DNA of 64,000 nucleotides from positions 5,233,001 to 5,297,000 of the forward strand of contig NZ_CP023865.1 in assembly GCF_003711105.1 (NCBI RefSeq), read 5' to 3'. The stretch is from Actinoplanes teichomyceticus ATCC 31121. GTDB lineage: Bacteria > Actinomycetota > Actinomycetes > Mycobacteriales > Micromonosporaceae. This document shows, one piece after another, positions 34,891-44,124 of this stretch. Position 1 is the stretch's first letter, and every line of letters starts with the position of its first letter. The translations under genes and the position numbers were made by a program. The notes beneath the pieces were generated by a model. It worked only from the letters and a program-made list of their open reading frames with translations, was not told the DNA's origin and did not search any database.

Positions 34891-36861
34891 TCAGCGGGCG
34901 AGCCGTGCGTCCGCCTCGGCCATCGCCGCCTGGCGTCCGGGTTCCTCGCGCAGGATCGCCGCGTTCAGCCACGCGTCCGGGATCGCGAACGCGTCGACCA
35001 GCGTCGACAGGTGCGGGCGCAGCTGTTTGAGCAGGTCGTTGACGACCGCGGTGATCGCCCTGGAGCGGGCCGGCGTCAGGCGCCCGTGCTCCAGGTACCA
35101 CGCCCGGTCCGCCTCGATGGTGGTCAGCGCGTACAGGTCGCACACCCGGTCGAGCAGCGCCTTCGCGCCCGGGTCGGTGGCCCGTTCGATGCCGGCGACG
35201 AACGCCTCCAGGGTGATCCGGTCGATGTGCGCGGTGGCCGCCTTCAGCACATGGTCCTGGACGTCGTTGAAGATGTCGAACGGGCGATCCTTCTTGGTCG
35301 CGGCGCCGCTGCGCAGGCGCCGGATGGCCCCGTCCAGTACGTGCTTCTCCCGGTCCTCGAACATGGTCAGGTGCCAGCCGCGGTCGGTCACCGCGACCTC
35401 GTCGTCGCGGCCGGGCACCGCGGCGACCAGGCGCTGGATGAGGCCGCGGGCGGCGGTGCGCTCCAGCACCATCTCGCGGACCTGCTCGGCGACGAACGTG
35501 GCCCGCCCCCAGCCGTCCAGCGAGCCGAACGCGTCCCGGTAGCCGGTGAGCAGGCCCTTCGCGACCAGCTGCAGCAGCACCGTGTTGTCGCCCTCGAAGG
35601 TGGTGAAGACGTCGGTGTCGGCCTTCAGCGCGGGCAGCCGGTTCTCCGACAGGTAGCCGGCGCCGCCGCAGGCCTCCCGGCACATCTGGATGGTGCGGGT
35701 GGCGTGCCAGGTCTGCGCCGCTTTCAGCCCGGCGGCCCGGGACTCCAGTTCGCGCTGCCGGTGCTCGTCGGCCGGGCCGGGGCCGGATTGCACGTCGGCG
35801 AGCGTGCCGACGAGTTCCTCCTGGGCGAACGCGTACGCGTACGTCGTGGCCAGCGCCGGCAGGAGCTTGCGCTGGTGGGCGAGGTAGTCGTTGAGGACCA
35901 CCTCACGGTCCTCGCCGGGGACGCCGAACTGGCGGCGCGTGTCGCCGTACCGGACCGCGATGGTCAGCGCCGCGCGGGTGGCCGCGGACGCCGCTCCGCC
36001 CACCGTGACCCGGCCGCGGACCAGGGTGCCGAGCATGGTGAAGAACCGGCGGGTGTCGTTCTCGATCGGGCTGGAGTAGGTGCCGTCCGGCGCGACCTGG
36101 CCGTATCGATCGAGCAGCATGTCCCGGGGCACGCTCACGTGGTCGAAGCTGATCCGGCCGTTGTCCACGCCGAGCAGGCCGGCCTTGTGCCCGGCGTCGC
36201 TCAGGGTGACCCCGGGCATCGGGTTGCCGTCGGCGTCGCGGATCGGCACCAGCCAGGCGTGCACCCCGCGGCCGCGGCCCTGGGTGATCAGCTGGGCGAA
36301 GACGACCGCCATCCGGCCGTCGCGGGCCGCGTTGCCGATGTAGTCCTTGCGGGCCGCCTCGTGCGGGGTGTGCAGGTCGAAGGTCTGCGTCCGCGGGTCG
36401 TACGTGCAGGTGGTGCGCAGTTTCTGCACGTCCGAGCCGTGCCCGGTCTCGGTCATCGCGAAGCAGCCCATCACCTCGGTGGAGATGATGCCGCGCAGGT
36501 AGGCGTCGTGGTGGCGCCGCGTGCCGAGGGCCACCACGGCGCCGCCGAACAGCCCCCACTGCACGCCGGCCTTGACCATCAGGGACAGGTCGGCGTACGC
36601 GAGCATCTCGGCCGCGACGACCGAGCCGCCGGGGTCGTCGGATCCGCCGTACGCCTTGGGGAACGCCGACGCCACCCCGATGCCGGTGGGGATCTGCCGG
36701 ATCGCGGCGCTGATCCGGGCGCGCGCCTCGTCGCCGGTCTCGCCGTGCACCGCGGTGAACCCGGCCTTGCCGAGCTCGTCGCGCACCGCCTGCCGGATGT
36801 GCGCCCAGCGCCCGTCGAGGACGTCCTGCAGGCGGGCCGGGTCGATGGAGTCGCCGATCAT
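34891..36861 (-). CDS. Acyl-CoA oxidase/dehydrogenase
   Basis: 656 aa, longer than the usual 380-400 aa acyl-CoA dehydrogenases and close to ACOX size. Flavin-site stretches are CFAMTETGHGSDVQKLRTT (about 128-146) and KDYIGNAARDGRMAVVFAQL; the catalytic Glu lies in DVFTTFEGDNTVLLQLVAKG, the oxidase-type motif. A C-terminal ACOX-like helical domain follows. It introduces the trans-2 double bond into acyl-CoA, with electrons probably going to O2 to yield H2O2. Whether it is oxidase or dehydrogenase depends on residues I cannot judge. No operon partner. Confidence 0.88.
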   Translation of the reverse strand: MIGDSIDPARLQDVLDGRWAHIRQAVRDELGKAGFTAVHGETGDEARARISAAIRQIPTGIGVASAFPKAYGGSDDPGGSVVAAEMLAYADLSLMVKAGVQWGLFGGAVVALGTRRHHDAYLRGIISTEVMGCFAMTETGHGSDVQKLRTTCTYDPRTQTFDLHTPHEAARKDYIGNAARDGRMAVVFAQLITQGRGRGVHAWLVPIRDADGNPMPGVTLSDAGHKAGLLGVDNGRISFDHVSVPRDMLLDRYGQVAPDGTYSSPIENDTRRFFTMLGTLVRGRVTVGGAASAATRAALTIAVRYGDTRRQFGVPGEDREVVLNDYLAHQRKLLPALATTYAYAFAQEELVGTLADVQSGPGPADEHRQRELESRAAGLKAAQTWHATRTIQMCREACGGAGYLSENRLPALKADTDVFTTFEGDNTVLLQLVAKGLLTGYRDAFGSLDGWGRATFVAEQVREMVLERTAARGLIQRLVAAVPGRDDEVAVTDRGWHLTMFEDREKHVLDGAIRRLRSGAATKKDRPFDIFNDVQDHVLKAATAHIDRITLEAFVAGIERATDPGAKALLDRVCDLYALTTIEADRAWYLEHGRLTPARSRAITAVVNDLLKQLRPHLSTLVDAFAIPDAWLNAAILREEPGRQAAMAEADARLAR

Positions 36862-37015
36862 GACAGAGAGTCAATCACGCGGCCGGCCGGCCCGCCGCGC
36901 GGCGACCGGTCCGGCCCCGGCGGCGGGCTGCGCCGGGGGACCGGGCGCTGCCGGCCCTCCGGAGCGGGCGCGGATCGGCCCCGACAGCGATCCGCGACGT
37001 TCCTCTCGCGCCGGG

Positions 37016-37291
37016 TCACTCCTCGCCGGCTCCGAGGTGCCACGGGACGACCAGCGGGTGCCGCTGTTCGTCGCGGGCGGCGATTCCCTCCATCGAGCGC
37101 AGGTACTGCCGGCGGGTGATGCCGCCGTCCATCAGCTGGCCGCAGAGCACGCCCTCCAGGCTCTGCGGCGCGAAGAACGACTCGGGCACGAGCAGCGGGT
37201 CCGTCGCCGTGCGCACCTCCGCGCGGACTCCCCGCACCGCGAGCGCGCAGGCGGCGGCCAGGACCAGGATGAGCAGGAACAGGATCAGCAT
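37016..37291 (-). CDS. Small membrane protein with SHOCT-like tail
   Basis: About 91 aa from ATG 37291. An N-terminal helix (LILFLLILVLAAACALAVRG) is followed by SLEGVLCGQLMDGGITRRQYLRSMEGIA, which resembles the SHOCT pattern (LExLxxLxdkGxITxeEY). The frame is open further upstream (to 37435), but that part looks like low-complexity shadow sequence. Function unknown. Confidence 0.55.
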   Translation of the reverse strand: MLILFLLILVLAAACALAVRGVRAEVRTATDPLLVPESFFAPQSLEGVLCGQLMDGGITRRQYLRSMEGIAARDEQRHPLVVPWHLGAGEE

Positions 37292-37591
37292 CGCCACCGC
37301 CTTGTCGGTTCTTGAGCGGGACACGTTCGTCCGCCTCGACAAAGCAAACGGATCACGGCGCGTATCGGTTCGACGGTTTCCCGGCCGACTCGCCAGCCGC
37401 GGAACCGGACAACGCGCCGGACGGCCTCGGCGCACTCCCCCGTCGAGGTGAACGACTCACCGCGAAGTGGACGGCACGCACGGTGATCGTCCGGTTGCCG
37501 GCCGCACGGGATCGGCGGGCCACCGTACGCCCGGCTCCACGATCGGGTGCGGGGGATGTCCAGGCTTCGCGGCTTCTGGATAGTGTCCCCC

Positions 37592-37619
37592 TGTGACCGA
37601 ATCCGGTCACATATTGACA
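37592..37619 (+). promoter_or_regulatory. Palindromic operator and -35-like box before the CslA-like gene
   Basis: Perfect inverted repeat TGTGACCG-AATC-CGGTCACA (37592-37611) followed by TTGACA (37614-37619), about 70 bp before the gene start. The outer TGTGA/TCACA half-sites are CRP-like, but the spacing is N10 rather than N6. No good -10 box is seen at 17 bp. Confidence 0.65.
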
Positions 37620-37689
37620 AACCATCACAATGCGCGCTGAGCGTGACGGTCCCGTCTGTCCACCTTCCCCCCAGTGACAGAGGAGAACG

Positions 37690-39369
37690 ATGCCCTACGA
37701 CTACGACAGCTTCAGCCGCCTCGCCGGTCCCGCGGACCCGGCCCCGCCCGGCCCCTACCGGGTCCGCCTGCGCCGGCTGACCCGCCACCGCCGCACGCGC
37801 GGCCTCCTGATCGCCGTCCTCGCGTTCACCGTGGAGGCCACCTTCGCCGGCTGGCTGCTCACCCGCGCCGACCCGGCCGGCGGACTCGGCCCGGCGATGG
37901 TCGCCACGATCGCGCTCATCGAGTTGTTCCGCCTGATCAACGTGGCGACGCTGGGCCTGGCCACGCTGCGCGCCCGGGACCCGGTGCCGGTCCCGCCGGA
38001 CCCCGGGCTGCGGGTCGCGTTCCTCACCACGATCGTGCCCGGCAAGGAGCCGGTCGCGATGGTCGAACGCACCCTGCGGGCCGCCGGGCGCATCCGCGGC
38101 GACCTGGACGTGTGGCTGCTCGACGAGGGCGACGACGACCGGGTCCGGGCAATGTGCGCGAGCGCCGGCGTACGGCACTTCAGCCGCCGGGGCGTGGCCC
38201 GGTGGAACACCGAGGCGGGCGCCTTCAAGGCCCGCACCAAGCACGGCAACTACAACGCGTGGATGGACGCGCACGGCGACGAGTACGACGTGTTCGTCTC
38301 GGTCGATCCGGACCACGTGCCGCTGCCGTCGTTCGGCGAGCGGCTGCTCGGCTACTTCCGCGACCCGGACGTGGCGTTCGTGGTCGGCCCGCAGATCTAC
38401 GGCAACTACGACAACCTGGTCACCCGCTGGGCCGAGTCGCAGCAGTACCTGTTCCACTCGCTGCTGCAGCGGGCCGGCAACCGCCTCGGCGCGCCGATGC
38501 TGGTCGGCACCAACAACGCCGTCCGGATCGCGGCCCTCAAGAGCATCGGCGGCCTGCGGGACTCGATCACCGAGGACATGGCGACCAGCCTCGCCCTGCA
38601 CGCGGCCCGCAACCCGGCGACCGGCGCGCGCTGGCGCTCGGTCTACACCCCGGACGTGCTGGCCGTCGGCGAGGGCCCGTCCTCCTGGACCGACTACTTC
38701 AGCCAGCAGCACCGCTGGTCACGCGGCACCGACGAGGTGTGCGTGACCGGGTTCGCCCGGGTGCTGCGCCGGCTCGGGGCGCGCCGCGCGCTGCACTACG
38801 GGCTGCTGATGGCCTACTACCCGATGACCGCGGTGTCCTGGCTGCTCGGCTGCGTCACCGCGGTCGCGCACATCGTGCTCGGGGTCCGCGGCGTGCCGGT
38901 GCCGCAGCAGGTGTGGTCCATGCTCTATGTGGACGCGGCGCTGTTCCAGATCGGCCTCTACCTGTTCAACCGGCGGCACAACGTCAGCCCGCACGAGGAG
39001 TCCGGCTCGTCCGGGGTGACCGGGATGCTGCTCTCCACGCTGTGCGCGCCGGTCTACGTGGCCGCGTTCCGCCAGACGCTGCTGCGCCGGCGGGCCGGGT
39101 TCGTGGTCACCCCGAAGGGCGACTCGACCAGCCCGGACCGGCTGAGCACCTTCCGGACCCACCTGAGCTGGGCGGCCTTCTTCGCGGCGCTGCTGGTCAC
39201 GGCGGTGCTGACGGGTCGTACCCAGGGATTGATGTGGCTGTGGCCGGCGCTGAACCTGGCACTGTGCCTCGGCCCGCCGGCGCTGTGGGCGCTGACCGCC
39301 AAGCCGGCCGGCAGGCCCACACCGATCCCCGCCCAACGCGCCGGTGAACCCGTGAGGACGTACGCATGA
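37690..39369 (+). CDS. cslA: Cellulose-synthase-like glycosyltransferase (CslA type)
   Basis: 559 aa. Two N-terminal helices precede a GT2 domain: RVAFLTTIVPGKEP, WLLDEGDDDRV (first Asp), FVSVDPDHVPLPSF (DxD), SITEDMATSLAL (TED) and SQQHRWSRGTDEV (QxxRW). Four to five helices follow. This is the processive beta-glycan synthase order. In Streptomyces, CslA with GlxA makes a beta-glucan-like polymer at hyphal tips; the next gene here is the GlxA-type oxidase, overlapping by 4 bp, which supports the same role. No PilZ domain is visible. GGAGAACG precedes the start, and a palindrome lies 78 bp upstream. Confidence 0.9.
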   Translation: MPYDYDSFSRLAGPADPAPPGPYRVRLRRLTRHRRTRGLLIAVLAFTVEATFAGWLLTRADPAGGLGPAMVATIALIELFRLINVATLGLATLRARDPVPVPPDPGLRVAFLTTIVPGKEPVAMVERTLRAAGRIRGDLDVWLLDEGDDDRVRAMCASAGVRHFSRRGVARWNTEAGAFKARTKHGNYNAWMDAHGDEYDVFVSVDPDHVPLPSFGERLLGYFRDPDVAFVVGPQIYGNYDNLVTRWAESQQYLFHSLLQRAGNRLGAPMLVGTNNAVRIAALKSIGGLRDSITEDMATSLALHAARNPATGARWRSVYTPDVLAVGEGPSSWTDYFSQQHRWSRGTDEVCVTGFARVLRRLGARRALHYGLLMAYYPMTAVSWLLGCVTAVAHIVLGVRGVPVPQQVWSMLYVDAALFQIGLYLFNRRHNVSPHEESGSSGVTGMLLSTLCAPVYVAAFRQTLLRRRAGFVVTPKGDSTSPDRLSTFRTHLSWAAFFAALLVTAVLTGRTQGLMWLWPALNLALCLGPPALWALTAKPAGRPTPIPAQRAGEPVRTYA

Positions 39370-41315
39370 TCCGCCGACCCCAGCCCACGCTCACCCGCCG
39401 CCTGCTGCGCGGCCTCGCGGTCGTCCCGGCCGTCGTGGCGGTCCTCGCCGCGAACCGGCCGATCGCGGACTTCGCGGCCGAGCGCTACCACGAGATCACC
39501 ATCAACCGCCCGGGCTACAAGCAGAGCCACGGCCGCTGGTCGGTCCTGCCCGTCCCGGCCGCCTTCCGGATCAACGCGATCCACGCCGCGCTGCTGCGCA
39601 CCGGCAAGGTGCTGATCATCGCCGGGTCCGGCAACGACCGGCGCAACTTCGAGGCCGGCACCTTCCGCAGCATCCTGTGGGACCCGGCCACCGACCGGTT
39701 CTCCGAGGTGCCTACCCCGACCGACATGTTCTGCGCCGGGCACACCTTCCTGCCCGACGGCAGACTCCTGGTCGCCGGCGGCACCCGGTCCTACGAGGTG
39801 CTGCCGGCGAACATCCGGTACGCCGCCGGGGTGATGAAGGTGAAGAACGAGTCGCCGGACCACGGCGCGCGGACCCTGCCGAAGGGCACCCGGTTCGTCG
39901 CCGCCGACGGCCGCCGGTACGCCACCCGCGACCGCGTCACCGTCCCGGCCGCGACCAAGATGGTGCACGGCGGCCGGACCATGGTGCACGCCGGCGCGGC
40001 CGAGGTGTGGGTGGACGCGGTCGAGCCCGGTGACGCGTCGGTGATCGACCGGCCCGCGCAGTACCGGATCTCCGGGCTGCGCGCCCCGGACGCCCGCAAC
40101 CTGTACGGCGTCGCCGACAAGATCACCCGCGAGAAGCAGGAGTACGGCGGCGACCACACCACGTACGAGTTCGACCCGCGCGCCGAGCGGTACGTCCGTA
40201 CCGGCGACCTGGTCGACGCCCGCTGGTACCCGACCCTGGCCGCGCTGCCCGGCGGCAACGTCCTCGCCGTCTCCGGCCTCGACCGGTTCGGCCGGATGCT
40301 GCCCGGCCGCAACGAGATCTACCTCGCCGCCGAGCACCGGTGGGTCCCGGCGCCCCGGCTGACCCGGGTCTTCCCGACCTACCCCGCGCTGTTCCTGACC
40401 CGCGACGAGCGGCTGTTCTTCTCCGGCTCGAACGCCGGGTACGGCTCGGCCACCGTGGGCCGCACCCCCGGCCTGTGGGACCTGCGGACCAACCGTTTCC
40501 GGCCGGTGCCCGGGCTGCGCGACGCCACGATGACCGAGACCAGCGCGTCGGTGCTGCTGCCCCCGGCGCAGCGGCAACGGGTGATGATCCTGGGCGGGGG
40601 CGCGGTCGGCGACGCGCCGCAGTCCACCGCGCGCACCGCGATCGCCGACCTGAGCGCGCGCGCACCGGTCTACCGCCCCGGGCCGGACCTGCCGCATCCG
40701 GCCCGGTACCTCAACACCGTGGTGCTGCCCGACGACACCGTGCTGACCAGCGGCGGCTCCTCCGGCTACCGGGGCGGGCCGTACCGCGGCAGAACCCGCA
40801 GCGACCTGCTCACCGCGCAGATCTACCATCCGGACCGCAACGTGTTCCGGCCGGTGGCCGCGCCCACCGTCGGCCGCGACTACCACGCTGAGGCGCTGCT
40901 GCTGCCGGACGGGCGGGTGGTGACCATGGGCAGCGATCCGATCTACGACCGGACCGGGCGCAACCCGGGCACGTTCGAGCAGCGGATCGAGATCTACAGC
41001 CCGCCGTACCTGTTCCGCGGCGACCGCCCGGCGATCGTGGGCGGGCCGGCCGAGGTGGCCCGCGGCTCGGCCGTGTCGTTCGGCACCTGGGACGCCGGCC
41101 GGATCCGGACCGCCCGGCTGGTGCGGCCGAGCGCGGTCACCCACGGCACCGATGTGGACCAGCGGTCGGTGGCGCTGCCGGTCCGGCCGGCGCCCGGCGG
41201 CGTCACGGTACGGATCCCCGCCGACCGCGGCCTGGTCCCGCCGGGCTGGTACATGCTGTTCGTCACCGACACCAGGGCGGTTCCCTCGGTGGCCACCTGG
41301 GTCCACGTCCCCTGA
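39366..41315 (+). CDS. glxA: GlxA-type galactose-oxidase-like radical copper oxidase
   Basis: 649 aa. A single N-terminal helix anchors an exported kelch-type propeller and a C-terminal Ig-like domain (DUF1929 type). Candidate active-site residues by motif are Cys123 in MFCAGHTFLPDG and Tyr288 in DARWYPTLAALPGG for the Cys-Tyr cofactor, Trp287 beside it, Tyr505-His506 in GRDYHAEALLLPDG, and His592 in AVTHGTDVDQR. Family members oxidise alcohol groups of glycans to aldehydes with release of H2O2, and in Streptomyces GlxA is needed for deposition of the CslA glycan. ATGA overlap with cslA indicates coupling. Assignment of the exact Tyr should be checked by alignment. Confidence 0.9.
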   Translation: MIRRPQPTLTRRLLRGLAVVPAVVAVLAANRPIADFAAERYHEITINRPGYKQSHGRWSVLPVPAAFRINAIHAALLRTGKVLIIAGSGNDRRNFEAGTFRSILWDPATDRFSEVPTPTDMFCAGHTFLPDGRLLVAGGTRSYEVLPANIRYAAGVMKVKNESPDHGARTLPKGTRFVAADGRRYATRDRVTVPAATKMVHGGRTMVHAGAAEVWVDAVEPGDASVIDRPAQYRISGLRAPDARNLYGVADKITREKQEYGGDHTTYEFDPRAERYVRTGDLVDARWYPTLAALPGGNVLAVSGLDRFGRMLPGRNEIYLAAEHRWVPAPRLTRVFPTYPALFLTRDERLFFSGSNAGYGSATVGRTPGLWDLRTNRFRPVPGLRDATMTETSASVLLPPAQRQRVMILGGGAVGDAPQSTARTAIADLSARAPVYRPGPDLPHPARYLNTVVLPDDTVLTSGGSSGYRGGPYRGRTRSDLLTAQIYHPDRNVFRPVAAPTVGRDYHAEALLLPDGRVVTMGSDPIYDRTGRNPGTFEQRIEIYSPPYLFRGDRPAIVGGPAEVARGSAVSFGTWDAGRIRTARLVRPSAVTHGTDVDQRSVALPVRPAPGGVTVRIPADRGLVPPGWYMLFVTDTRAVPSVATWVHVP

Positions 41316-41337
41316 CGTCCCGGCCCGCTGCGGCGCC

Positions 41338-42315
41338 TCAGTTGGTGGCCAACCCCAGCGCGTACTCCGGCCACCACTGACCGGCCTGCGGGGCTCCGGC
41401 CCCGCAGGCGCCGTCCGACTCGCCGGGCCGCTTCACCCACAGGTACGCGTCCACCCGCTCGTGCCCGGTCCGCGTGGTCGGGGCCGGACCCAGCGCCCGG
41501 CCGGGCGGGTTGCACCAGTGCCCGTCCCCGTCGCCGTCGGTGGTCGCCGGGCCGTTGCCGTTACGGCTGGTGTCGATCACGAAGTGCGTGCCGCCGAGCC
41601 GGTCGGAGATGGCCGTGCCGTAGCCGATGTTCGCCTCGGTGGTCTCGAAGTTCGCCACGTTGAGGCTGAACCCGTCGGCGTCGGCGATCCCGGCCCGGCG
41701 CAGCGCCTCCACCACCCGGTCCACGTCCTTGACCCAGCCCGGGTTCCCGCCGTCCAGGTAGACCCGCACCGCCGGTTTCCGGCCGAACGCCCGGACCGCC
41801 TCGCCGAGCAGCGCGTACCGCTGGGCGGCGGCCTCCTCGGACAGGCAGCCCTGCAACACGTGGGTCACCGCGTCCGGCTCCAGCACGACCAGCGCGGGCG
41901 ACCCGCCGACCGCCGCGGCCAGCTGAGCGATCCAGTCCCGGTACGCCGCCGCGTCCGGCGCGCCGCCCCCGGAGTGCCCGCCGCAGTCGCGCTCCGGCAC
42001 GTAGTACGCCACCAGCACCGGGGTGCGCCCGGCCGCCGCGGCCGCGGCGACCAGCCCGCGGGCCCGCTCGGCGAACCCGGGGGCGGCGTCGGCGAACCAG
42101 ACCGCGGTGGGCGCGTCGGCGATCCGGCGCACCGCGGCGGCGTCCGCCGTCCGGCCCTCCGCCTCCCACGCGCGAACCTGGGCGGCGGCCGCCCCGGACG
42201 GGTCCACGTAGAGCTGCTCGGCGCTCGGCGCGGGCGCCCGGTCCGGCGGCGAACCGGCGCAGGCCGCGAGGCCCGTGCACGCAGCGACGGCCAGCGCCGC
42301 GGATCGAACTCCCAT
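41338..42315 (-). CDS. GH6 glycoside hydrolase lipoprotein (CslZ-like cellulase)
   Basis: 325 aa. Signal ALAVAACTGLAAC with lipobox LAAC. GH6 motifs: VLVAYYVPERDCGGHSGGG, ALVVLEPDAVTHV (active-site pattern with catalytic Asp), VYLDGGNPGW, HFVIDTSRNGNG, WCNPPGRALG and AYLWVKRPGESDG. It hydrolyses beta-1,4-glucan. In Streptomyces the equivalent gene lies downstream of glxA on the same strand; here it converges with glxA 22 bp away. It probably trims or releases the CslA polymer. Confidence 0.92.
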   Translation of the reverse strand: MGVRSAALAVAACTGLAACAGSPPDRAPAPSAEQLYVDPSGAAAAQVRAWEAEGRTADAAAVRRIADAPTAVWFADAAPGFAERARGLVAAAAAAGRTPVLVAYYVPERDCGGHSGGGAPDAAAYRDWIAQLAAAVGGSPALVVLEPDAVTHVLQGCLSEEAAAQRYALLGEAVRAFGRKPAVRVYLDGGNPGWVKDVDRVVEALRRAGIADADGFSLNVANFETTEANIGYGTAISDRLGGTHFVIDTSRNGNGPATTDGDGDGHWCNPPGRALGPAPTTRTGHERVDAYLWVKRPGESDGACGAGAPQAGQWWPEYALGLATN

Positions 42316-42603
42316 AACCCCTTACCGTCTCAGCGCACCGGCCGGGCCGCCCTGGCACGCCACCGGCCACCCGGAACGCCGGCTCCCGCGTCCGTCGAAC
42401 CGGTCGCCACGCACCGTACCGCCCGGACCGGCACGGACGGAGCACACGCGGCGCACCCACCGGGCCCGGACCGGCCGGAACCACCCGGTCGGGCGACCCC
42501 GGCGGGCCCGCGACTTACCGCACCGGCCGTGGCGACCGGGCCGGCCGCCGGTCGGCAGCCGGGAATCCCTCAGACCGATGCGGCTCCGCCCGATCGGTGC
42601 GGC

Positions 42604-44025
42604 ATGCTGCTGCGCTGCTACGTCGCGGTCACCACCGTCCTGGTGGCGACCTATCTGGTGTGGCCGTACGACCTGCGGCAGTGGCCGTTCCTCGCGGTGA
42701 CCCTGGGCGCCGTCCTGCCGGCCGTGATCGTCGGGCTGCGCCGGGCGCCGGCCGGGGAACGGGCGCCGTGGTGGCTCACCCTGGCCGCGATGGTGTTCTA
42801 CAACGTCGGCAACGTGGTGTGGATCGTGCGCGCCGCGCTCGACGCCCGGGGAACCGGCGACGGCAGCGTCGCCGAGCTGTTCTTCACCGGCGGCGGCCTG
42901 CTGTCGCTGGCCTCGGCGATCGCGGTGGTCCGGCGGCGCGGACGGGGCGACGTCGGCGGCATCATCGACTCGGTGCTCACCGCGCTGGCGCTCGGCGGCG
43001 TGCTCTGGGACGCGGTGCTGTGGCCGGCGATGAGCGCGCAGGGCCAGCCACTCGGGCGGCTCATCGCGATGTTCCTCGGGGTCATGATGACCAGCGGCAC
43101 GCTCGGCGCGATGCTGCGGGTGTCCTTCGCCGGCGGGCGGTCGACGTCGGTGTGGCTGTTCACCGCGGGAATCGCCCTGACCCTGGCCGGCGACGTGGCG
43201 TCGGCGCTGGCCGTGGACGCGGCCGGGGTCCGCCCCGACTGGACGAACATGGTGTTCCTCGCCGCGTACGCCGCGTTCGGGTGCGCCGCCGCGCACCCGT
43301 CGGTGGCCGTGATGACGTCCGCCGGGCAGGTGCCGGAGGACGACCTGAGCCGCGGCCGGATGACCTTCCTCGGGGTGATGCTGGCGCTCACCCCGCTGGT
43401 CGGCGGGGGCCGGGCCATGTTCGGCCTGGCCACCGACGGGGTGCTGATCGCGTTCTCGTCGGCCGCGCTGGTGCCGCTGGTCATGGTACGGATCGCCCGG
43501 CTGGCCGGGCAGCGGCGGGCGGCCGAGCAGGCGCTGCACCGGCTGGCCACCCGGGACGGGCTGACCGGGCTGCCGAACCGCGGCGCCTGCCTGGACCGGC
43601 TCGCCGCCACCCTGGAGGCCGGCCCCGACGATCTGGCGGTGCTCTTCTGCGACCTGGACGGGTTCAAGCCGGTCAACGACCGGCTCGGGCACGCGGCCGG
43701 CGACGAGCTGCTGGTCGAGGTCGCCACCCGGCTGCGGGACTGCGTCCGCGACGGCGATCTGGTGAGCCGTTTCGGCGGCGACGAGTTCGTGCTGCTCTGC
43801 CACGGGCCGGAGGCGGTCGGTGCGGTGCGCGACCGGATCGCCGAGCTGGCCGCCCGGCCGTTCACCGCCGGGGGCGTCGCGGTGCGCATCGGCGTCAGCG
43901 TCGGCGCCGCGCAGGCCCGCCCCGGCGACACCACCGACGATCTGATCGGCCGCGCCGACCTGGCGATGTACGAGGCCAAGAAGGCCAAGCGGGTCGGCGC
44001 GGTGAGCCTGGTCCGAGCCGCCTGA
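42604..44025 (+). CDS. Membrane diguanylate cyclase (GGDEF) with intact I-site
   Basis: About 473 aa. Nine or so hydrophobic segments fill residues 1-305, then the GGDEF domain: RDGLTGLPNRGACLDRL, LFCDLDGFKPVNDRLGHAAGDELL, and the active site SRFGGDEFVLL. An inhibitory RxxD (RDGD) lies five residues before GGDEF. It should make cyclic di-GMP from two GTP in response to a membrane-sensed signal. No EAL domain. The 288-bp gap between the GH6 gene and this start shows no gene. Its place beside the CslA-GlxA-GH6 locus suggests, but does not prove, control of glycan synthesis. Confidence 0.88.
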   Translation: MLLRCYVAVTTVLVATYLVWPYDLRQWPFLAVTLGAVLPAVIVGLRRAPAGERAPWWLTLAAMVFYNVGNVVWIVRAALDARGTGDGSVAELFFTGGGLLSLASAIAVVRRRGRGDVGGIIDSVLTALALGGVLWDAVLWPAMSAQGQPLGRLIAMFLGVMMTSGTLGAMLRVSFAGGRSTSVWLFTAGIALTLAGDVASALAVDAAGVRPDWTNMVFLAAYAAFGCAAAHPSVAVMTSAGQVPEDDLSRGRMTFLGVMLALTPLVGGGRAMFGLATDGVLIAFSSAALVPLVMVRIARLAGQRRAAEQALHRLATRDGLTGLPNRGACLDRLAATLEAGPDDLAVLFCDLDGFKPVNDRLGHAAGDELLVEVATRLRDCVRDGDLVSRFGGDEFVLLCHGPEAVGAVRDRIAELAARPFTAGGVAVRIGVSVGAAQARPGDTTDDLIGRADLAMYEAKKAKRVGAVSLVRAA

Positions 44026-44089
44026 CGGCCGCCGTGTCCCGGTCGGCTCGCGGGGTGGCGGTGATCGACGTTGCGGTATCGGTCCGCGG

Positions 44090-44117
44090 CCGGGCTGCCG
44101 TGTCCGCGGCAGCCCGG
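44090..44117. terminator. Hairpin between convergent genes
   Basis: Perfect arms CCGGGCTGCC (44090-44099) and GGCAGCCCGG (44108-44117) with an 8-base loop, between the GGDEF gene and the convergent secreted protein gene. Confidence 0.7.
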
Positions 44118-44124
44118 CACGCTC

